Assembly: GCA_964019135.1 (NCBI GenBank)
Contig: OZ025265.1
Span: 25,519,143-25,583,142 of the forward strand
Reading direction: 5' to 3'
Length of the DNA stretch: 64,000 nt
From: Arenicola marina
Taxonomy: Eukaryota > Annelida > Polychaeta > Arenicolidae
The position numbers and the translations under genes were made by a program. Below, piece by piece: positions 1 through 11,978 of this stretch. Within the stretch, counting starts at the first letter, position 1, and the number at the start of each line of letters is the position of its first letter. The notes under the pieces are model-generated. The model did no database searches. It had not been told where the DNA came from and saw only the letters and a program-made list of their open reading frames with translations.

Positions 1-20
1 AAAATGCTTAAGATAATACT

Positions 21-126
21 CCATTCCCAGTTCACGAAGAGTTATTTTCGTCATTCCCAGTTGACGAAGAATTATTTTCCTCATTCCCAGTTGACGAAGA
101 ATTATTTTCCTCATTCCCAGTTCACG
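21..126. repeat. 30-bp tandem repeat, about 3.5 units
   Basis: A unit beginning CATTCCCAGTT recurs every 30 bp (from 21, 51, 81 and 111) with few changes. It lies just past exon 7 of GH16 copy 1, in what would be its intron 7. No function is evident. Confidence 0.85.
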
Positions 127-573
127 GTAAATTGAGAAGTCCAATCCCGAGGAACGCAAATACCCCTTGCCCCCCCTCCCCCCCTCACTAGACTCCCCGC
201 TCGCTCCGCCACGACCCACCCCACTCACGGCGAGCGATAAGCATCCAGCGATATTGTTCAATAGATTCAATGAACGAACCAATAAGAAACATTTTTTTAA
301 ATGTGTTCAAATAATTGTGATGGGTCGAAAAAATCTGGACATGAATTGTTCTGCTGCATTTGTTACTTGTGCATACCTCAAGCCGTTGGGACTCCAATCC
401 ATGACGTAAACATGGAAGTTGTTGCTGTAATCCATGGAGGTGTTCAAGCTGTAAAGATATGACGTATGATACGACCGACATTCGTTGCTGCAAATGCACA
501 TAATTGTATGCAATATATGTTACTGCTCCTTATCAACATGTTCTGGTTGATCTATAAATGGTGGCTATCATAC

Positions 574-704
574 CACAGGCAGAGTAAATCGACTGACACA
601 GAGGGGGGGTGGGGGGTCCGCACGGCCTACTAATAAACAAAAGTTTATTAGTGTGGACCCCCTCCCCCCCCCTCCTCTGTGTCAGTCGATTTACTGTGCC
701 TGTG
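574..704. mobile_element. 131-bp hAT-like MITE
   Basis: A near-perfect hairpin: the left end CACAGGCAGAGTAAATCG matches the reverse complement of the right end with one mismatch. It is flanked by an exact 8-bp direct repeat, TATCATAC (566-573 and 705-712), the duplication length typical of hAT transposases. G-rich and C-rich runs form the inner arms. It lies in intron 6 of GH16 copy 1. Confidence 0.85.
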
Positions 705-3263
705 TATCATACTAAAGTGTATGAGGGGAGGCCATGGCATAGGCCAAGCCATAGAACAATTAAAGTAGGCTTACAATTTGCAGGCTAAAGGGGGGGTGGG
801 GGGGTCGGAATCCCCTGGGATAAAAAGTTCTGGGATGAAGAAGGCCCCACTTTTTTTTTATTTGACGGGTGTATGTGCTGATGACTGAAAATAGGATAGC
901 AAGACGATGACTCACTGGGAGTTGGTGGGTCAGGTAGTAATCTGTTCTGTGAGCGGTCGACTCCCCAGTGAAGGGTGGATCCCATCTTCTGAATGCCGTC
1001 ATACTCTCCGCTGTCTCTCCACACCAAATCCTCGTTGCCTTGGAAAAAAAAGAAATCTTTGATAATGAGCTAAAGAACACCAATACAAGAAGTATATAAT
1101 AAAATATCAACCTTTCTTGTTTTCCATTTTTTGCTATAATCGGCATTGCGCCAATGGTTGGCATCGCCGGGAAAAGGAAATGATGGACACGTTTCGTTAA
1201 ACAAAACTCTTTCTTTAACAGCCGGGACTCACCGATGATTTCAACCATGTCCATTTCGCCGGATGTTGGCCATTCGCCATAGACATAATCTTCTGGCAGG
1301 AGCCACATGGCTGTAGCGAAAGCGAGAAACCTAAGGGTAATTACACCGTGTCTTGAATCCGTAAAGCCTCGACACGCAAATGTACGCGTTTTTATTACTA
1401 AAACCCCACTGTATAATGACACACCTGGACCCCGGAAGTAAATTCCATAATATAGACATGTGCCATACGGAAAACGATTCTAACACCAATAAATTGCTTA
1501 GTAAAATACCCTTTATTTATTTCCAACTGTTTTTAGTGCGGTTAGCATACCCAGTGGTATATTATCTTAAATGATGATATGTCGTTCAGAAACATGACTT
1601 GAATATAAGTAAGATAACATTGCATAATAGAGAAAATAATGCATATTATAGCCAAACCTATGAATCCGTACAACCGTGTCTATATTAGATGAAAGAGGGT
1701 AGTTGGCACTGACCGGGCCACATCCAGTCTCCGAGCGGCATCTTGGCCTCGATGACGGCGCGTCCGTAGGTGAAAGAGAATCGCTGGTAGGAGCGCAGCC
1801 TGCCGGACATCATGGGCGGGATGTCGTCACCAACACGGTAGCAACCGTTCCAATCGCTCAAGGTGCAGTCGCCATAGAGGGCTAAAGGTCAAAGCTCAGG
1901 CATCACGGTCAAAGCCAAAACTATTACAACCCATACAATGCCTTTATTATGCACATAATATACTTATTATTGAATTAATATAGCCTGAAAGTATAACAAC
2001 AGTTTTCACTGCTATGTATATCCTAGAATTGCCAGGATTCGTTCCCATCAAGTATCTGCCATCAATCTATATGGTACTTATATTACATAAAGTCTATAGA
2101 GAAGTTCGACATGTAAGTCAACATATTGGTTGCGTCCGTTGTCACTTAACAATGATACTTATCGGGTACTTAATTTTGAACAGATTGATAGTACAAGAGA
2201 AAATGATTTTGGTAAAACCTCTTTTTCATTGACGGACATCGCAGATACTTGATTATAACAATGAATGACTGTTCATATAACTTACCAGTGAGATTCAAGA
2301 CGCCATCAACCAGGAACTGATCTCCAAATGGTTGTCCTGTCGACGGGTTTGTGTTGTCCACCAAACGCGTCTGTGAAAAAACAACAGTTTGATTATTGAA
2401 TACATTCGAAAGAATATTGAGGTTAACCAAGTGAGCGGACTGTTATGTCCTTACCCGTTAGCCACACCAGGTGATGGAGCCACATCATCCCGAGGCACCA
2501 TCTGGTCACGTGCCATCCTGCTAGATGGCGGCATTTAAGTCAACAGGTGCGTTCATTATTTGCCTGTTCATATGCCTACTATTGGAGCAGTGATATGGAC
2601 TGTAGCGGTCAGGCTTTTTGGTGAGCGACACCAAATAATCTCTCGTGGGTACTAACCCCTGTACCTGCATCTGGGGGTAAATTCACCCATCCCCATTTTC
2701 ATCTCCCGGGAGGTCTATTGGCTGAATTTAGCTTTCACAGCACTACCAGCCGGTTCGGATGTTTTTGTTGTACGTAGCATGCCTGAGCAAATCACAAGCA
2801 AATCATACATTTGAAGTCAATTTTTTATTTAAGATTTTTGACAAGTTTCTGTTGCCAATCATCCGTTTCTGCCGCCCTATCCACCTGGTAGTACCCACAC
2901 GTCTAGATGCCACCTCGTATAAACACAACTCTTTGGTTCTAGATACTCACAGGCTTGATGAAGAGCGCTCCATCCTGGATGTAGCTGTTAGCCGAGTCAG
3001 GCGTGTACACTTGAAATTCATTATTCTGAAGGTAGAAATAAACAGGGATAAAAAGTGACCAAAAGGAATAGAGGTGCGTTTAAATCTCCAAAGCTGCTTT
3101 GATCCCTACGAAGGTATCCAAGTTACATTCCTTACTCCGGCTCACCCTCACCACACCTCAGCGTTTGCCTTTAGATCTATCTACAACAAATTGGTCGTAA
3201 TAACTGCAAAATAAGAGAGAATATAGTTTACAAAAACTGGTTTTATTCCCTTACTAATCATTA

Positions 3264-3884
3264 CCCCTACGAAAAAGAAAGCTAGTTTTCAACTGGTTTC
3301 TAGTTAATTTATAACTGAAAACTATGATGCAGCTGTTCCTATTATACCAGTCGTTGTCTTAATTTGTTGATGTAAACCAAGACTGTATGAACGTTTATTT
3401 CTTATTTTAGGTTCCAGGCTACACCAGGCTGATACATGCATTGGAATATTAGCGTACATGCTGGCAAGATCCTTCAAATACATCAAATGATAGTCAAATG
3501 ATATGTTATATCAAAGTGAATACCAGTTTACCTGCACCCAGTGGCTGTTTCATTCTGTGAATAAAAACCTTAAAGCTCCATTTTGTGTTTCTGTATGTCT
3601 GCACCTAGCTAGTGTACAAATGTATATGTACAGTAACTTTTGAGCTAGTCCCTGGTGGGTAGTTAGTTCTTCACTGAAAACTAGCTGGGATCATGTTTCA
3701 TGAGCAGTAGCTATAAATAGCACACCCAAGGGTCCATCTGGTAGTTGAAAATTCAGCAGTTAGTTTTCAACTCATTTGCATGATAAATTCTTCATGTGGA
3801 AACTAGTTGAAAACTAACGTTAGTTTTCAATTGAAAATTAACTACTTGGTTCAGTTGAAAACTCCATTCCTTTTTTCGTAGGGG
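3264..3884. mobile_element. 621-bp MITE in intron 1 of GH16 copy 1, TA target duplication
   Basis: The left end CCCCTACGAAAAA is the reverse complement of the right end, and TA flanks both sides (3262-3263, 3885-3886), as in Tc1/mariner-type insertions. The interior carries many direct and inverted copies of a GTTTTCAACT-like motif, so it is strongly self-complementary. It accounts for most of the extra length of this intron (888 bp against 308 bp in copy 2). Confidence 0.75.
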
Positions 3885-4084
3885 TATATATTAAGTACTT
3901 CAATATCACTTACCCCAAAACCCCCGGCGGTGATATCATATTGCCACTTGGTAAGGTCAATATCGGGTCCGTTGAAGTCGTCAGACCAAACCAACTGGTA
4001 GTTCTCCCAGCCGTCCAGTTGACACTGGGCCGTTGCTATTAACAACGTCAGTAGTAACAGGTGCATCGCCATGGTGACTGGAAG

Positions 4085-4200
4085 AATCAGAGAAACGTGT
4101 CAAACTCAGAAGTACGATTCTCGGCGTGCTCTTTGGACGAGTGCGCATCGCGTTGGGGTCTTGCTACAGCTGCGTGACGCGCACCCACACTCTGCCAGCA
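4085..4200 (-). mobile_element. Fragment of a DNA element carrying a 58-bp hairpin
   Basis: On the minus strand this matches a hairpin-forming segment (arms near GAGTGCGC and GCGCACTC) also found at 13618-13676 and 17046-17103, within the MITE family described at 16377-17173. It replaces the 5' flank that copies 2 and 3 share. Confidence 0.5.
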
Positions 4201-4319
4201 GAGAGAGCTTGTTCCTCACATCACTTCTGCTCCACGTAACAGCCAACCTCACACTTGACCTCAACGGTGCTGGGGTTACAAAAGCATTTTTTTTTTTTTT
4301 TTTTTTTTTCGATGTATAA

Positions 4320-7300
4320 TTTGAAAAAGGTGACCGTGGAAAAGTTACGCGAAAAAATATTTCATAATAGCACGGGGTCAAAGTTCAAAGCGCTTCATGC
4401 CCTTGACCTCGATCAAACTCGAAAACATGGTTGGAAAGAAATTCGTCTAGTTGGGTGCCAGCAGATATATTTGATTCTATCTTCGAATATATCTTCGATT
4501 AGAATCATTTTCAATTTTCGCGTATGAAGGATAAATCTGATGGTTAAATTTGACGTGGGGCAGAGGAACTATAGCTTTGTAGTCAACGTTCCAGTGCCGG
4601 GGACCGAATGGCTGCTCGGTTTATGTTTGAAGAATCCTTTGGGCGTACAACGGAGCAATATTGTGCTTGCCATAATCATTGTCTCATATTTACTTATATA
4701 AAATTGACAACCGACAAATTACCAACCGTCTGAGTCTGGCAGTCAGTCATGAGACGTTCCGATTTGTCCAATATCGAACTGCTGATATACCCTACTCTGG
4801 TAATAGTTCGGCGACTAGGAATATGTCTTGATGATCTTTTTGTATCTTAAGGATATACGATACACGTTTTCTTTTTCTTAATCTTATTTTTATAATTTTT
4901 ACACAATTTGAAGAGCATTATCTACTGTCAAAAATAAAAGAAAATGAGCTATTAAAGAGCTAAAAACATTTCAATGAGAGGCCTCCTTATCAGTTTCGCC
5001 ATATTTTTTAACATGTGTTTCAATGAATATGTTATTGCACGTGGTGTTGACAGCGCTGTGAGATTTTTGAGTTCAATATATATAAAATTATCACAAAATC
5101 TAGGAACAGAACACTGTATCGATCATACATCCTTAAGCGAGTGAAGGCGAACAGCCAATGTAGCGCCACGGACAGATGGTGAACTTGTCTCGTGGGATCT
5201 CGACCAGATCACGCATGTGACTAAGCAGCCATCTAACGTCGTTAGCAAAATAATAGGTAGGTTTATCAACATCTGCGCTAGGCCTAACAAATTGCAAGGC
5301 ATATCGTTCAAATCTCCCCTTGTCGTTAAAATTGTTTTCTATTTCTAAATTTGGCAATCGACTATTATTTCAATATGAACCCATGAAAATGTCAAAATGT
5401 CAGTAACCATCTTAGCATGCATGTCAAATGACTATGAGGTTGTACAATGATAAAGGAAAGACATTACATCTGTGAAATCCTACGTGTCGGACTTACCTAT
5501 ATATAGACAGAACGGATTAGATATCAGAACAGATTCGGCTTTTTAGCAATATGAATATACATTTTCAAGCTATACAAATTCCAAAACGACTATATTAATG
5601 GGTCTCAAGCGTTTAAAATTCAAGAGTGTCACTCACCTGGACCGGTAACAAGAATAATCTGTCAGAAAACAATTAAGGAGACACCTTTATACCGGTTTTC
5701 CATCGCATCTGTTGTTTCTCAACCAATACAGCCTAGCGTTACACAACGCGTTACACAACGGAATCATGCCTACAACTCACGTTCTTTGCGACCCTCCCCC
5801 CGCCCCCTGAACCCCAATATACTATGGAAAATAATTTACATAACAAGTAAGCCTACCATCCTGATTGCGCTGAACAACCTCGTCCACTTACTAAAAGCAC
5901 AGACAATCAGCTACAGCTGCTAGGATTGTGCGACCCTGAACCAGGGGCCTGGGGGCCTGTCCAAGATAAGCCAAAGCATATCTTGCATCTATTGAAATGA
6001 GTATATGGTCACCTTTCCGTTTGGAGGGATAGACGTGAGCTAGTACGTAGTGCGAAATTGTTTGTTTTAAGTTCAGTTTATTTCGTGTCATTTGATTCAA
6101 ATCATTTGTAGTTAAGATTTTAGTTAAGTTTATGCCGTTTATTAAAACAAATAATCAATGGTTTGCTGATATGTGTATGATTCAGGCCATTTTGTTCTCT
6201 TATCTAAATGAAAAGTTTTCAAAATAAATTATGAATTTTAGCAACACGGATACAGTATACATTGAAAGATGCTGGGGGTTGTCTTGTGAGCCAATCGCCG
6301 GATACACCATAGGCTTTATATCAACTTTTATCGTAAATTTGAAGTTTGAGTTATCCTGAATTGCTTGAAGATACCTTCTAAACAACTTTAATATTCATAA
6401 CAGTGCCAGTCTTTCTGCTCTGGGATGTCAGAGGCCCAGTGTCTGTAGGGTGTTTGTATTCTGCTTGCATGCAAACCTCAGGTATTCATCAACCACACAT
6501 AGCTTACGCATGAAATTCGGCAGGCCGCTTTTACATTTTACACAACCCAGTCACAAGCACCCTGTATTTTTATATATGTTCCACAGGGGGAGAACACCTC
6601 GGAATTGTACGCGGCATAAAATATTTTTTCTAGAAAATATCATCAAACCTTTCGTAGAATTAGTTGTTCCCATTGCATGTTATCTTCAAGACCCAACATT
6701 CTTTACTATTTGACTATTTAACATTAACAGAGGTTACAGTTTGTTATTCAATGTTCTAATAATTTACATTACACATTATACTAGCATGATCTATTTTCAG
6801 AAATCAGCTAGCAGGAAGATAGCTCAATGTATATGATTGTCCTTTTTTTAATTTGCATCTTGACGCCAAGAAAAAGCAATATATCAAGCCAATACCAGAG
6901 TTCTGTCCAGTGTTCGATAACTTGCGATATTCAACTCTGGTCTGTCCTATGTTCGTCCAACACTTCTCACAAACTTTCATCGCCATTTACCTTTGTCTGT
7001 CTTATTCGTCCGACACTTTGGGTATATTTCTTCATTTAGACCTATTTTAGACCTATTCAAATATATCTCACAATCTATTACAACATATTGAACGTTTTTT
7101 GCCTCCATAAACACTAAATTAAAATGTAAATGTATCATAATTTAACACAGAATAACACATTTATGTCTGTCTCTGTTCGTCCGACTCCAAGCACCACCAC
7201 TAAACTGAACTATGTTCTATGCTGCAGTATTGTAAATTTTAGATGATAACCTGTATAGTTTTCATTTTGTTTGATTCGTGAATGGACAAAAAATGTCACG

Positions 7301-7600
7301 CTTTGGGTAAAGCCTTAGCGTATTATCATCCATATTTTAAGGTCAAACCTTTGTCTATGAATAAGAAGACTAGACACGAAAACATCCACCATACGTTATA
7401 ATAGGCTTGAGATCCGTCTCAAAGAAGGAAGTCTTGGTTTGAAATTTTCGCAGCTGTTCATAAATGTATTGAAAATAGGAAACACTTCATATAGAACTCA
7501 TGGGTATTTCTAATCAGAAATCTAATCTAATCTAAAAGAATTCCACTGGCCAGTTTCCGTTCACAATACTGGTGACATAGAAAGTGTGACGCTCTGCTTG
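4320..7600. other. Gene-free stretch upstream of GH16 copy 1
   Basis: A 20-odd-base T run (about 4290-4310) precedes this region. The rest is AT-rich, with only short unsupported ORFs. I see no convincing exon, RNA gene or complete mobile element in these 3.3 kb. Confidence 0.5.
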
Positions 7601-7609
7601 GAGACATAT

Positions 7610-7790
7610 AGCCTGAGTGAACAAAGTAAAGTAATCATCAAAAGTAATTGTGATACGATTACATTAGCATTATAGTTGATTACGATTACATTGCATTTAA
7701 GACCAATGTAATCGATTACGATTACGATTACTTGGAAACTGTAACCGATTACAATCGATTACGATTACTTATTACGATTACCCCATGTTT
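7610..7790. repeat. Degenerate GTAATCGATTACG repeat tract
   Basis: Overlapping copies of AATCGATTACGATTAC in both orientations. The motif is partly palindromic, so the tract can fold. It may be the expanded end of a DNA transposon, but no partner end was found. Confidence 0.6.
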
Positions 7791-7975
7791 GCAATCTACT
7801 GCTGCTTGGGTAAATCATAGGACGGATAGAAAATATAGTGTTAATTTTTTATTCTATTCATGCTGCAGTGTGTCCTGTATTATGCATTATATTATATGCA
7901 AAAGGAATTTATATATTGACCCTTCCCGTTTTCCCATTGTGAAATAAATGTATGTCTGAGCCAAGATGAAATGCT

Positions 7976-8437
7976 ATGTGTTATTTAACACCAAAGATCT
8001 ATCTCTTTTATTTTGCAATACATGAATATGAATTGTTTACGGCCGTAAACACTGTAATTGTAAACTTAAATACTAGAGTATGGCACTTTCTGGAAGTAGC
8101 ATATGGGGTTCACTTGGAAACACTTTTATGCCATGTCTCGACTAAACGTCGATATTATAATCTTCAGATTACGGTCCAACTTGGATTGAGGACCGTAACA
8201 AGAGTGTATAAAAGAGATAGAACTACACATACATATGTCATTCAAGTAGACAACTGTAGAACATGCATGCCGTTCTTTCGCATAAACTTGATAACAAATT
8301 TCGAGGATACCAAAGGCGAATACAAATTGACAGTGATTGGTCGCTACAAATTATACATTGACTATATTAACCTACAGCATAGGTCGGCACAAGGTATTTT
8401 AATTGTTTTTTTATTTATTCGGCCAAAGAACGCATGA
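7976..8437 (+). CDS. Uncharacterised 153-codon ORF, coding status doubtful
   Basis: An open frame of 153 codons starting with ATG in AT-rich DNA. The predicted peptide is rich in Tyr, Ile, Leu and Asn, which is what AT-rich non-coding sequence gives. I see no signal peptide, clear domain or splice-site support. No neighbour suggests a role. It is listed because it is long for this region; chance is the likelier explanation. Confidence 0.15.
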   Translation: MCYLTPKIYLFYFAIHEYELFTAVNTVIVNLNTRVWHFLEVAYGVHLETLLCHVSTKRRYYNLQITVQLGLRTVTRVYKRDRTTHTYVIQVDNCRTCMPFFRINLITNFEDTKGEYKLTVIGRYKLYIDYINLQHRSAQGILIVFLFIRPKNA

Positions 8438-8984
8438 CTTAGGTTTGAATCGCTGAAACCATACTTCTTCAGTAACCATATAACAAACCCGTTCCCAATT
8501 CATGCATTATTCCTAAACAAAAAATTTGTGGACATTTGCTGATTAAAAACAAAAGACACAACTTACTTTCATGTGATATTAATTTATCTAAACGTAACTA
8601 GTGATTGTATAATTAACGTTTCCTGCTATCAGCTCACACACATCCTTCAAATTTTATGACTCACCTGGTTAGATAACCGCACTACTCCCCAAGTGATAAG
8701 CTAGTGGGTCAGAAGTTTATATAACTCGTAGCCGAGGGTCAATTTAAGGGTAAATTGACCATCGAAGAATGACGTACGAGTCTTACGTCGACGAACTGGT
8801 TGAGTTCGTGAGATTCTGAAGCAATATTTTGGTTGAAATAATCTTGTCAAGTTATTGACCAATTACATTTGAATGTCACATTGATGACCGAAGAGTGACG
8901 AATGTTACGTACAAGAACTGGTTAAATTCATGACGACCTCGGATACGTACACGTCTTCCTGACTTCCGAATACTCCTCTCCACG

Positions 8985-9170
8985 ACCTCGATTGATCACG
9001 TCTTTAGGACGTCAAGTAATCACCCTTTTCCAATGTCGAAAGATAACAGCTTTAAGACTTCGAATAATTACGTCCTTAAGACGTCGAATAATCACGTATT
9101 TATGACGTCGAATAATCACGTATTTATGACGTCGACACGTATTTATGACGTCGACTAAGCACGTGTTTAA
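8985..9170. repeat. Degenerate tandem repeat around GACGTCGAATAATCACG
   Basis: Five or more diverged copies of a roughly 25-27-bp unit containing GACGTCGA and CACGTATTTATGAC. Each copy includes a GACGTC palindrome. Confidence 0.7.
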
Positions 9171-9521
9171 TTAGTACCTTCACATTATCATGGTAAACAC
9201 CATAACTAACCTTTGCTTTATCAGGATATATGATGGTAAATATTACACTGTCGAAATATTATCATGATCATAAATACCAGGACTATAATCTCAAATTATC
9301 ATGATATATATATTTTGTAAACACTGTCATTCTATTATTCAAAAGTCAGGGAATCAATCAATACTGGAATATTTATGTTCCACGACTACGAAAATAAGTA
9401 GGAATACAGGATGGTGGAATTTGTTGCATTCTTATAATAATTTGACCCCTCTAGCCTGTTAATTGTATCTGCCACTTTAAATGGTCCGTTTGGTACAGAG
9501 TTAGGTTGAAAAAGTCTTTGC

Positions 9522-10279
9522 TGAAAATGGGTGTTGTCGATATTAGAGAGTGAAAGAAGCTGTCTTTGCATGTGCGCTTTCAGAAAATACGAGGTTAAAT
9601 GAAAGATATAGAGTTAATTTTTTTCAATATAGAAGTAGTCTTTACAAAAGTCTATTTGGGGGGAAAACATATTTATTATAGCTAAAATAAGTCAGTTAGA
9701 TATGCAATTTTACAGTATGTGAATAATTCTTTCTGACGGGGCAATGCGCGTATTTGGGTTCAATTATTGTAGTAGAGATAGCCTTCTTGAATATTTAGCG
9801 TAGGCGTATTTGATGCCTCGGAAAGTAAAAAATATGTGTTTTCTACAAACTTGTATTGCCTTATTAATGTAAGTGATGAGCAACAATGAGGGGCAGTGTT
9901 ATAAACCTGGTACATAGACAGAGCATGACTAGAACGCTAAAAGTAACCACAAGTCTCTATCAGCAATATTAAGGGCACTGTGGCTATTTGCAGGGGACCC
10001 CAATATGTTATGTAGGTTTTCGTTTTTCCGTATGTTCAACCCCCAAATGACTGAAAATGAGTGTTGTTGATATTAGGGAGTGAAAATGCCGCCATTTTTA
10101 GGGTAATGGAACTATATTTTCATTTTCTAGGTAGAAACCTGTCGTTGCATGTGCGCATTCAGAAAATATATGAGGTTAGATGAAAGATGAAAAACCATAT
10201 AGGGTTTAATTTTGTCAATATAGAAATAGTCTTTAAAAAAAGTATATTTTTTGTGGGGAAATTATTTATTGTTGCTAAG
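9522..10279. repeat. Local duplication: 9522-9686 repeated at 10052-10279
   Basis: The two segments match over most of their length, from a shared TGAAAATG start through GCATGTGCGC and TCAATATAGAA. The second copy carries about 60 bp more. No coding potential is seen. Confidence 0.7.
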
Positions 10280-10321
10280 CGTATCTTGGCGGTGAAAAAG
10301 GTGGTGGGGGGCTTTACCGCG

Positions 10322-10515
10322 GACCCCCCCCCCCCTCAACCCGACAATGTATTAAGGACCCCCGGACTCGCCTTTCCGCAATAGATTTCAAACGTGACGT
10401 ATGCACAGTAAGATCTGAAACCGATATATCTGCTAGGCGGCAGCGCAATCTGCCTCCTGGTGGGGGTTGGGTCGGGGGTCCTTAATATATTGTCGGGTTG
10501 GGGGGGGGGGCTTTT
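10322..10515. mobile_element. Palindromic MITE with C/G-run ends
   Basis: The left arm (C-run, then CAACCCGACAATGTATTAAG, to about 10366) matches the reverse complement of 10474-10515. A related end lies near 44700-44735. Target duplications could not be defined because the ends are homopolymer runs. Confidence 0.65.
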
Positions 10516-11149
10516 GGCTTGCAATTGGGTACTAGCGGTATAACATTTTATTCACTAGAACAAATTCCTGGTATTGACTCCCCATGCAAGATATAGAATG
10601 TCTGAGCAATTCTAATGAATGTATTTACTGTGTTTTTTTCTTATTATATATACATAAATATTGTAATATTTCTTTTAGTTAGTTCATTGACATTCATTGC
10701 ATTGAGTAGAAAAAGTAAGCTCCACTAGTTAGATAATATTTGTAGGTATATGCACAAGTATATATCCCAGAACAAATATTTCTTTTATGAAATTGCTAAT
10801 CTTGAGAATGCTGAATATTTAATGTTGGGTAGGTCAATATTCCTGGAATGTTGTACATTTCATATTAACTTTTTGCATAATTTGTATGCTTGCATAGATA
10901 AAGTGAATGCTATTTTTCACATACTGTACGTACCTTGTTTTTATAATATATATTTGGAAAAGTCAATTATCAATATTGGATTCGTTATTCTTGTTTTTTT
11001 GTGTGAAACTTGTCTGTACCGTGGTATACCAACTGTATCCAAGCGGCCCCAATAGATGGCAGCACTTCACTCATTGGAAACCCCTGATGAGGTCTGCTAG
11101 AATTGGTCTGGCTGCATGGTACCCGACCACTGTGATACAATAGTTACCC
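10516..11149. other. Gene-free AT-rich stretch
   Basis: Only short unsupported ORFs are present. I see nothing recognisable in it. Confidence 0.5.
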
Positions 11150-11154
11150 AGTAA

Positions 11155-11645
11155 ACACGGAACATTCGCGTAATATTCGCTCAATGTTATATCTGTGTTA
11201 TGTTACGGACGAACATTCCTGTAATATTCGCGGAATGTTATTTCCGTGTTATGTTTAGGACGAACATTCCCGTAATATTCGCAGAATGTTCCGAACGAAC
11301 AATCTCGTAATATTCGCAGAATGTTACCGACGAACATTCCTGTAATATTCGCTCAGTGTGATTTCCGTTTTATGTTAATTACGGGCGAACATTCCCATAA
11401 TATTCGCAGAATGTTCCGGACGAACAATCCCGTAATATTCGCAGAATGTTACGGACGAACAATCCCGTAATATTCGCAGAATGTTACGGACGAACGTTCC
11501 CGTAATATTCGCTCAGTGTGATTTCCGGGTTAGGTTACGAACGAATTACGAGAATGATGTGCGATATATTACGCTAATATTACGAGTGTTACGGACGAAC
11601 ATTCCCATAATATTCGCAGAATGTTATTTCCGTCTTATGTTTAGG
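11155..11645. repeat. Minisatellite, about 35-bp unit
   Basis: Repeats of a unit containing CCCGTAATATTCGCAGAATG and GGACGAACA. Some units are extended by a TTATTTCCGTGTTATG segment, giving two unit lengths. The array ends directly at the MITE starting near 11652. Confidence 0.8.
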
Positions 11646-11651
11646 ACGCTA

Positions 11652-11978
11652 AGGTATCCCTAGCTCTGACATCAAAACCACCACCAAGGTGAAGGTTTTG
11701 AATAGTACAACGCTTTTCGATGTAGAAGCAAGCATGGCGGCGTACGCAAACTGGACACGTAAATGGTTTTATGTTTCACATGTTAGTGTATACTTAGCCG
11801 ACATTCAACTTCTGAAAAGGGGCCGGGAGTAAGAATAAAGTTTGTAGATTGCCAAAAGGTAAATATTTTAAACATTAGGTCACACAATTTGCGCCGGGAG
11901 CTTTCGAAAAGGGCATCTACATCGAAAAGTGTTGTGCTATTCAAAACCTTCACCTTGATGTCAGAGCTAGGGATACCT
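11652..11978. mobile_element. Palindromic MITE with arms of about 75 bp
   Basis: The left arm (GGTATCCCTAGCTCTGACATC onward) is repeated in inverse at about 11910-11978, with an 11-bp insertion in the left arm as the main difference. The target duplication is ambiguous. It abuts the next element. Confidence 0.75.

Larger units (their letters stand above)
377..4072 (-). pseudogene. GH16 beta-1,3-glucanase copy 1, frame-disrupted (exons 1-7 in window)
   Basis: Member of the GH16 laminarinase family (endo-1,3-beta-glucanase, hydrolysing beta-1,3-glucans outside the cell). Seven exons can be placed on the minus strand: 4072-3914, 3025-2951, 2370-2286, 1881-1714, 1310-1233, 1038-916 and 448-377, all with GT-AG borders. 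Exon 1 encodes a signal peptide (MAMHLLLLTLLIATAQC) and the start of the fold (WSDDFNG). Exon 5 keeps the catalytic GEMDMVE motif. Exon 6 is 123 nt, against 121 nt in both paralogues. The two extra bases shift the frame, so a TGA arises at the second codon after the exon 6/7 junction and the product would stop at about 230 residues. Exons 8 and 9 would lie before the window. The 5' flank does not match copies 2 and 3, so this is the older paralogue. A sequencing error or an unrecognised splice choice could also explain the frame break. Confidence 0.8.
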
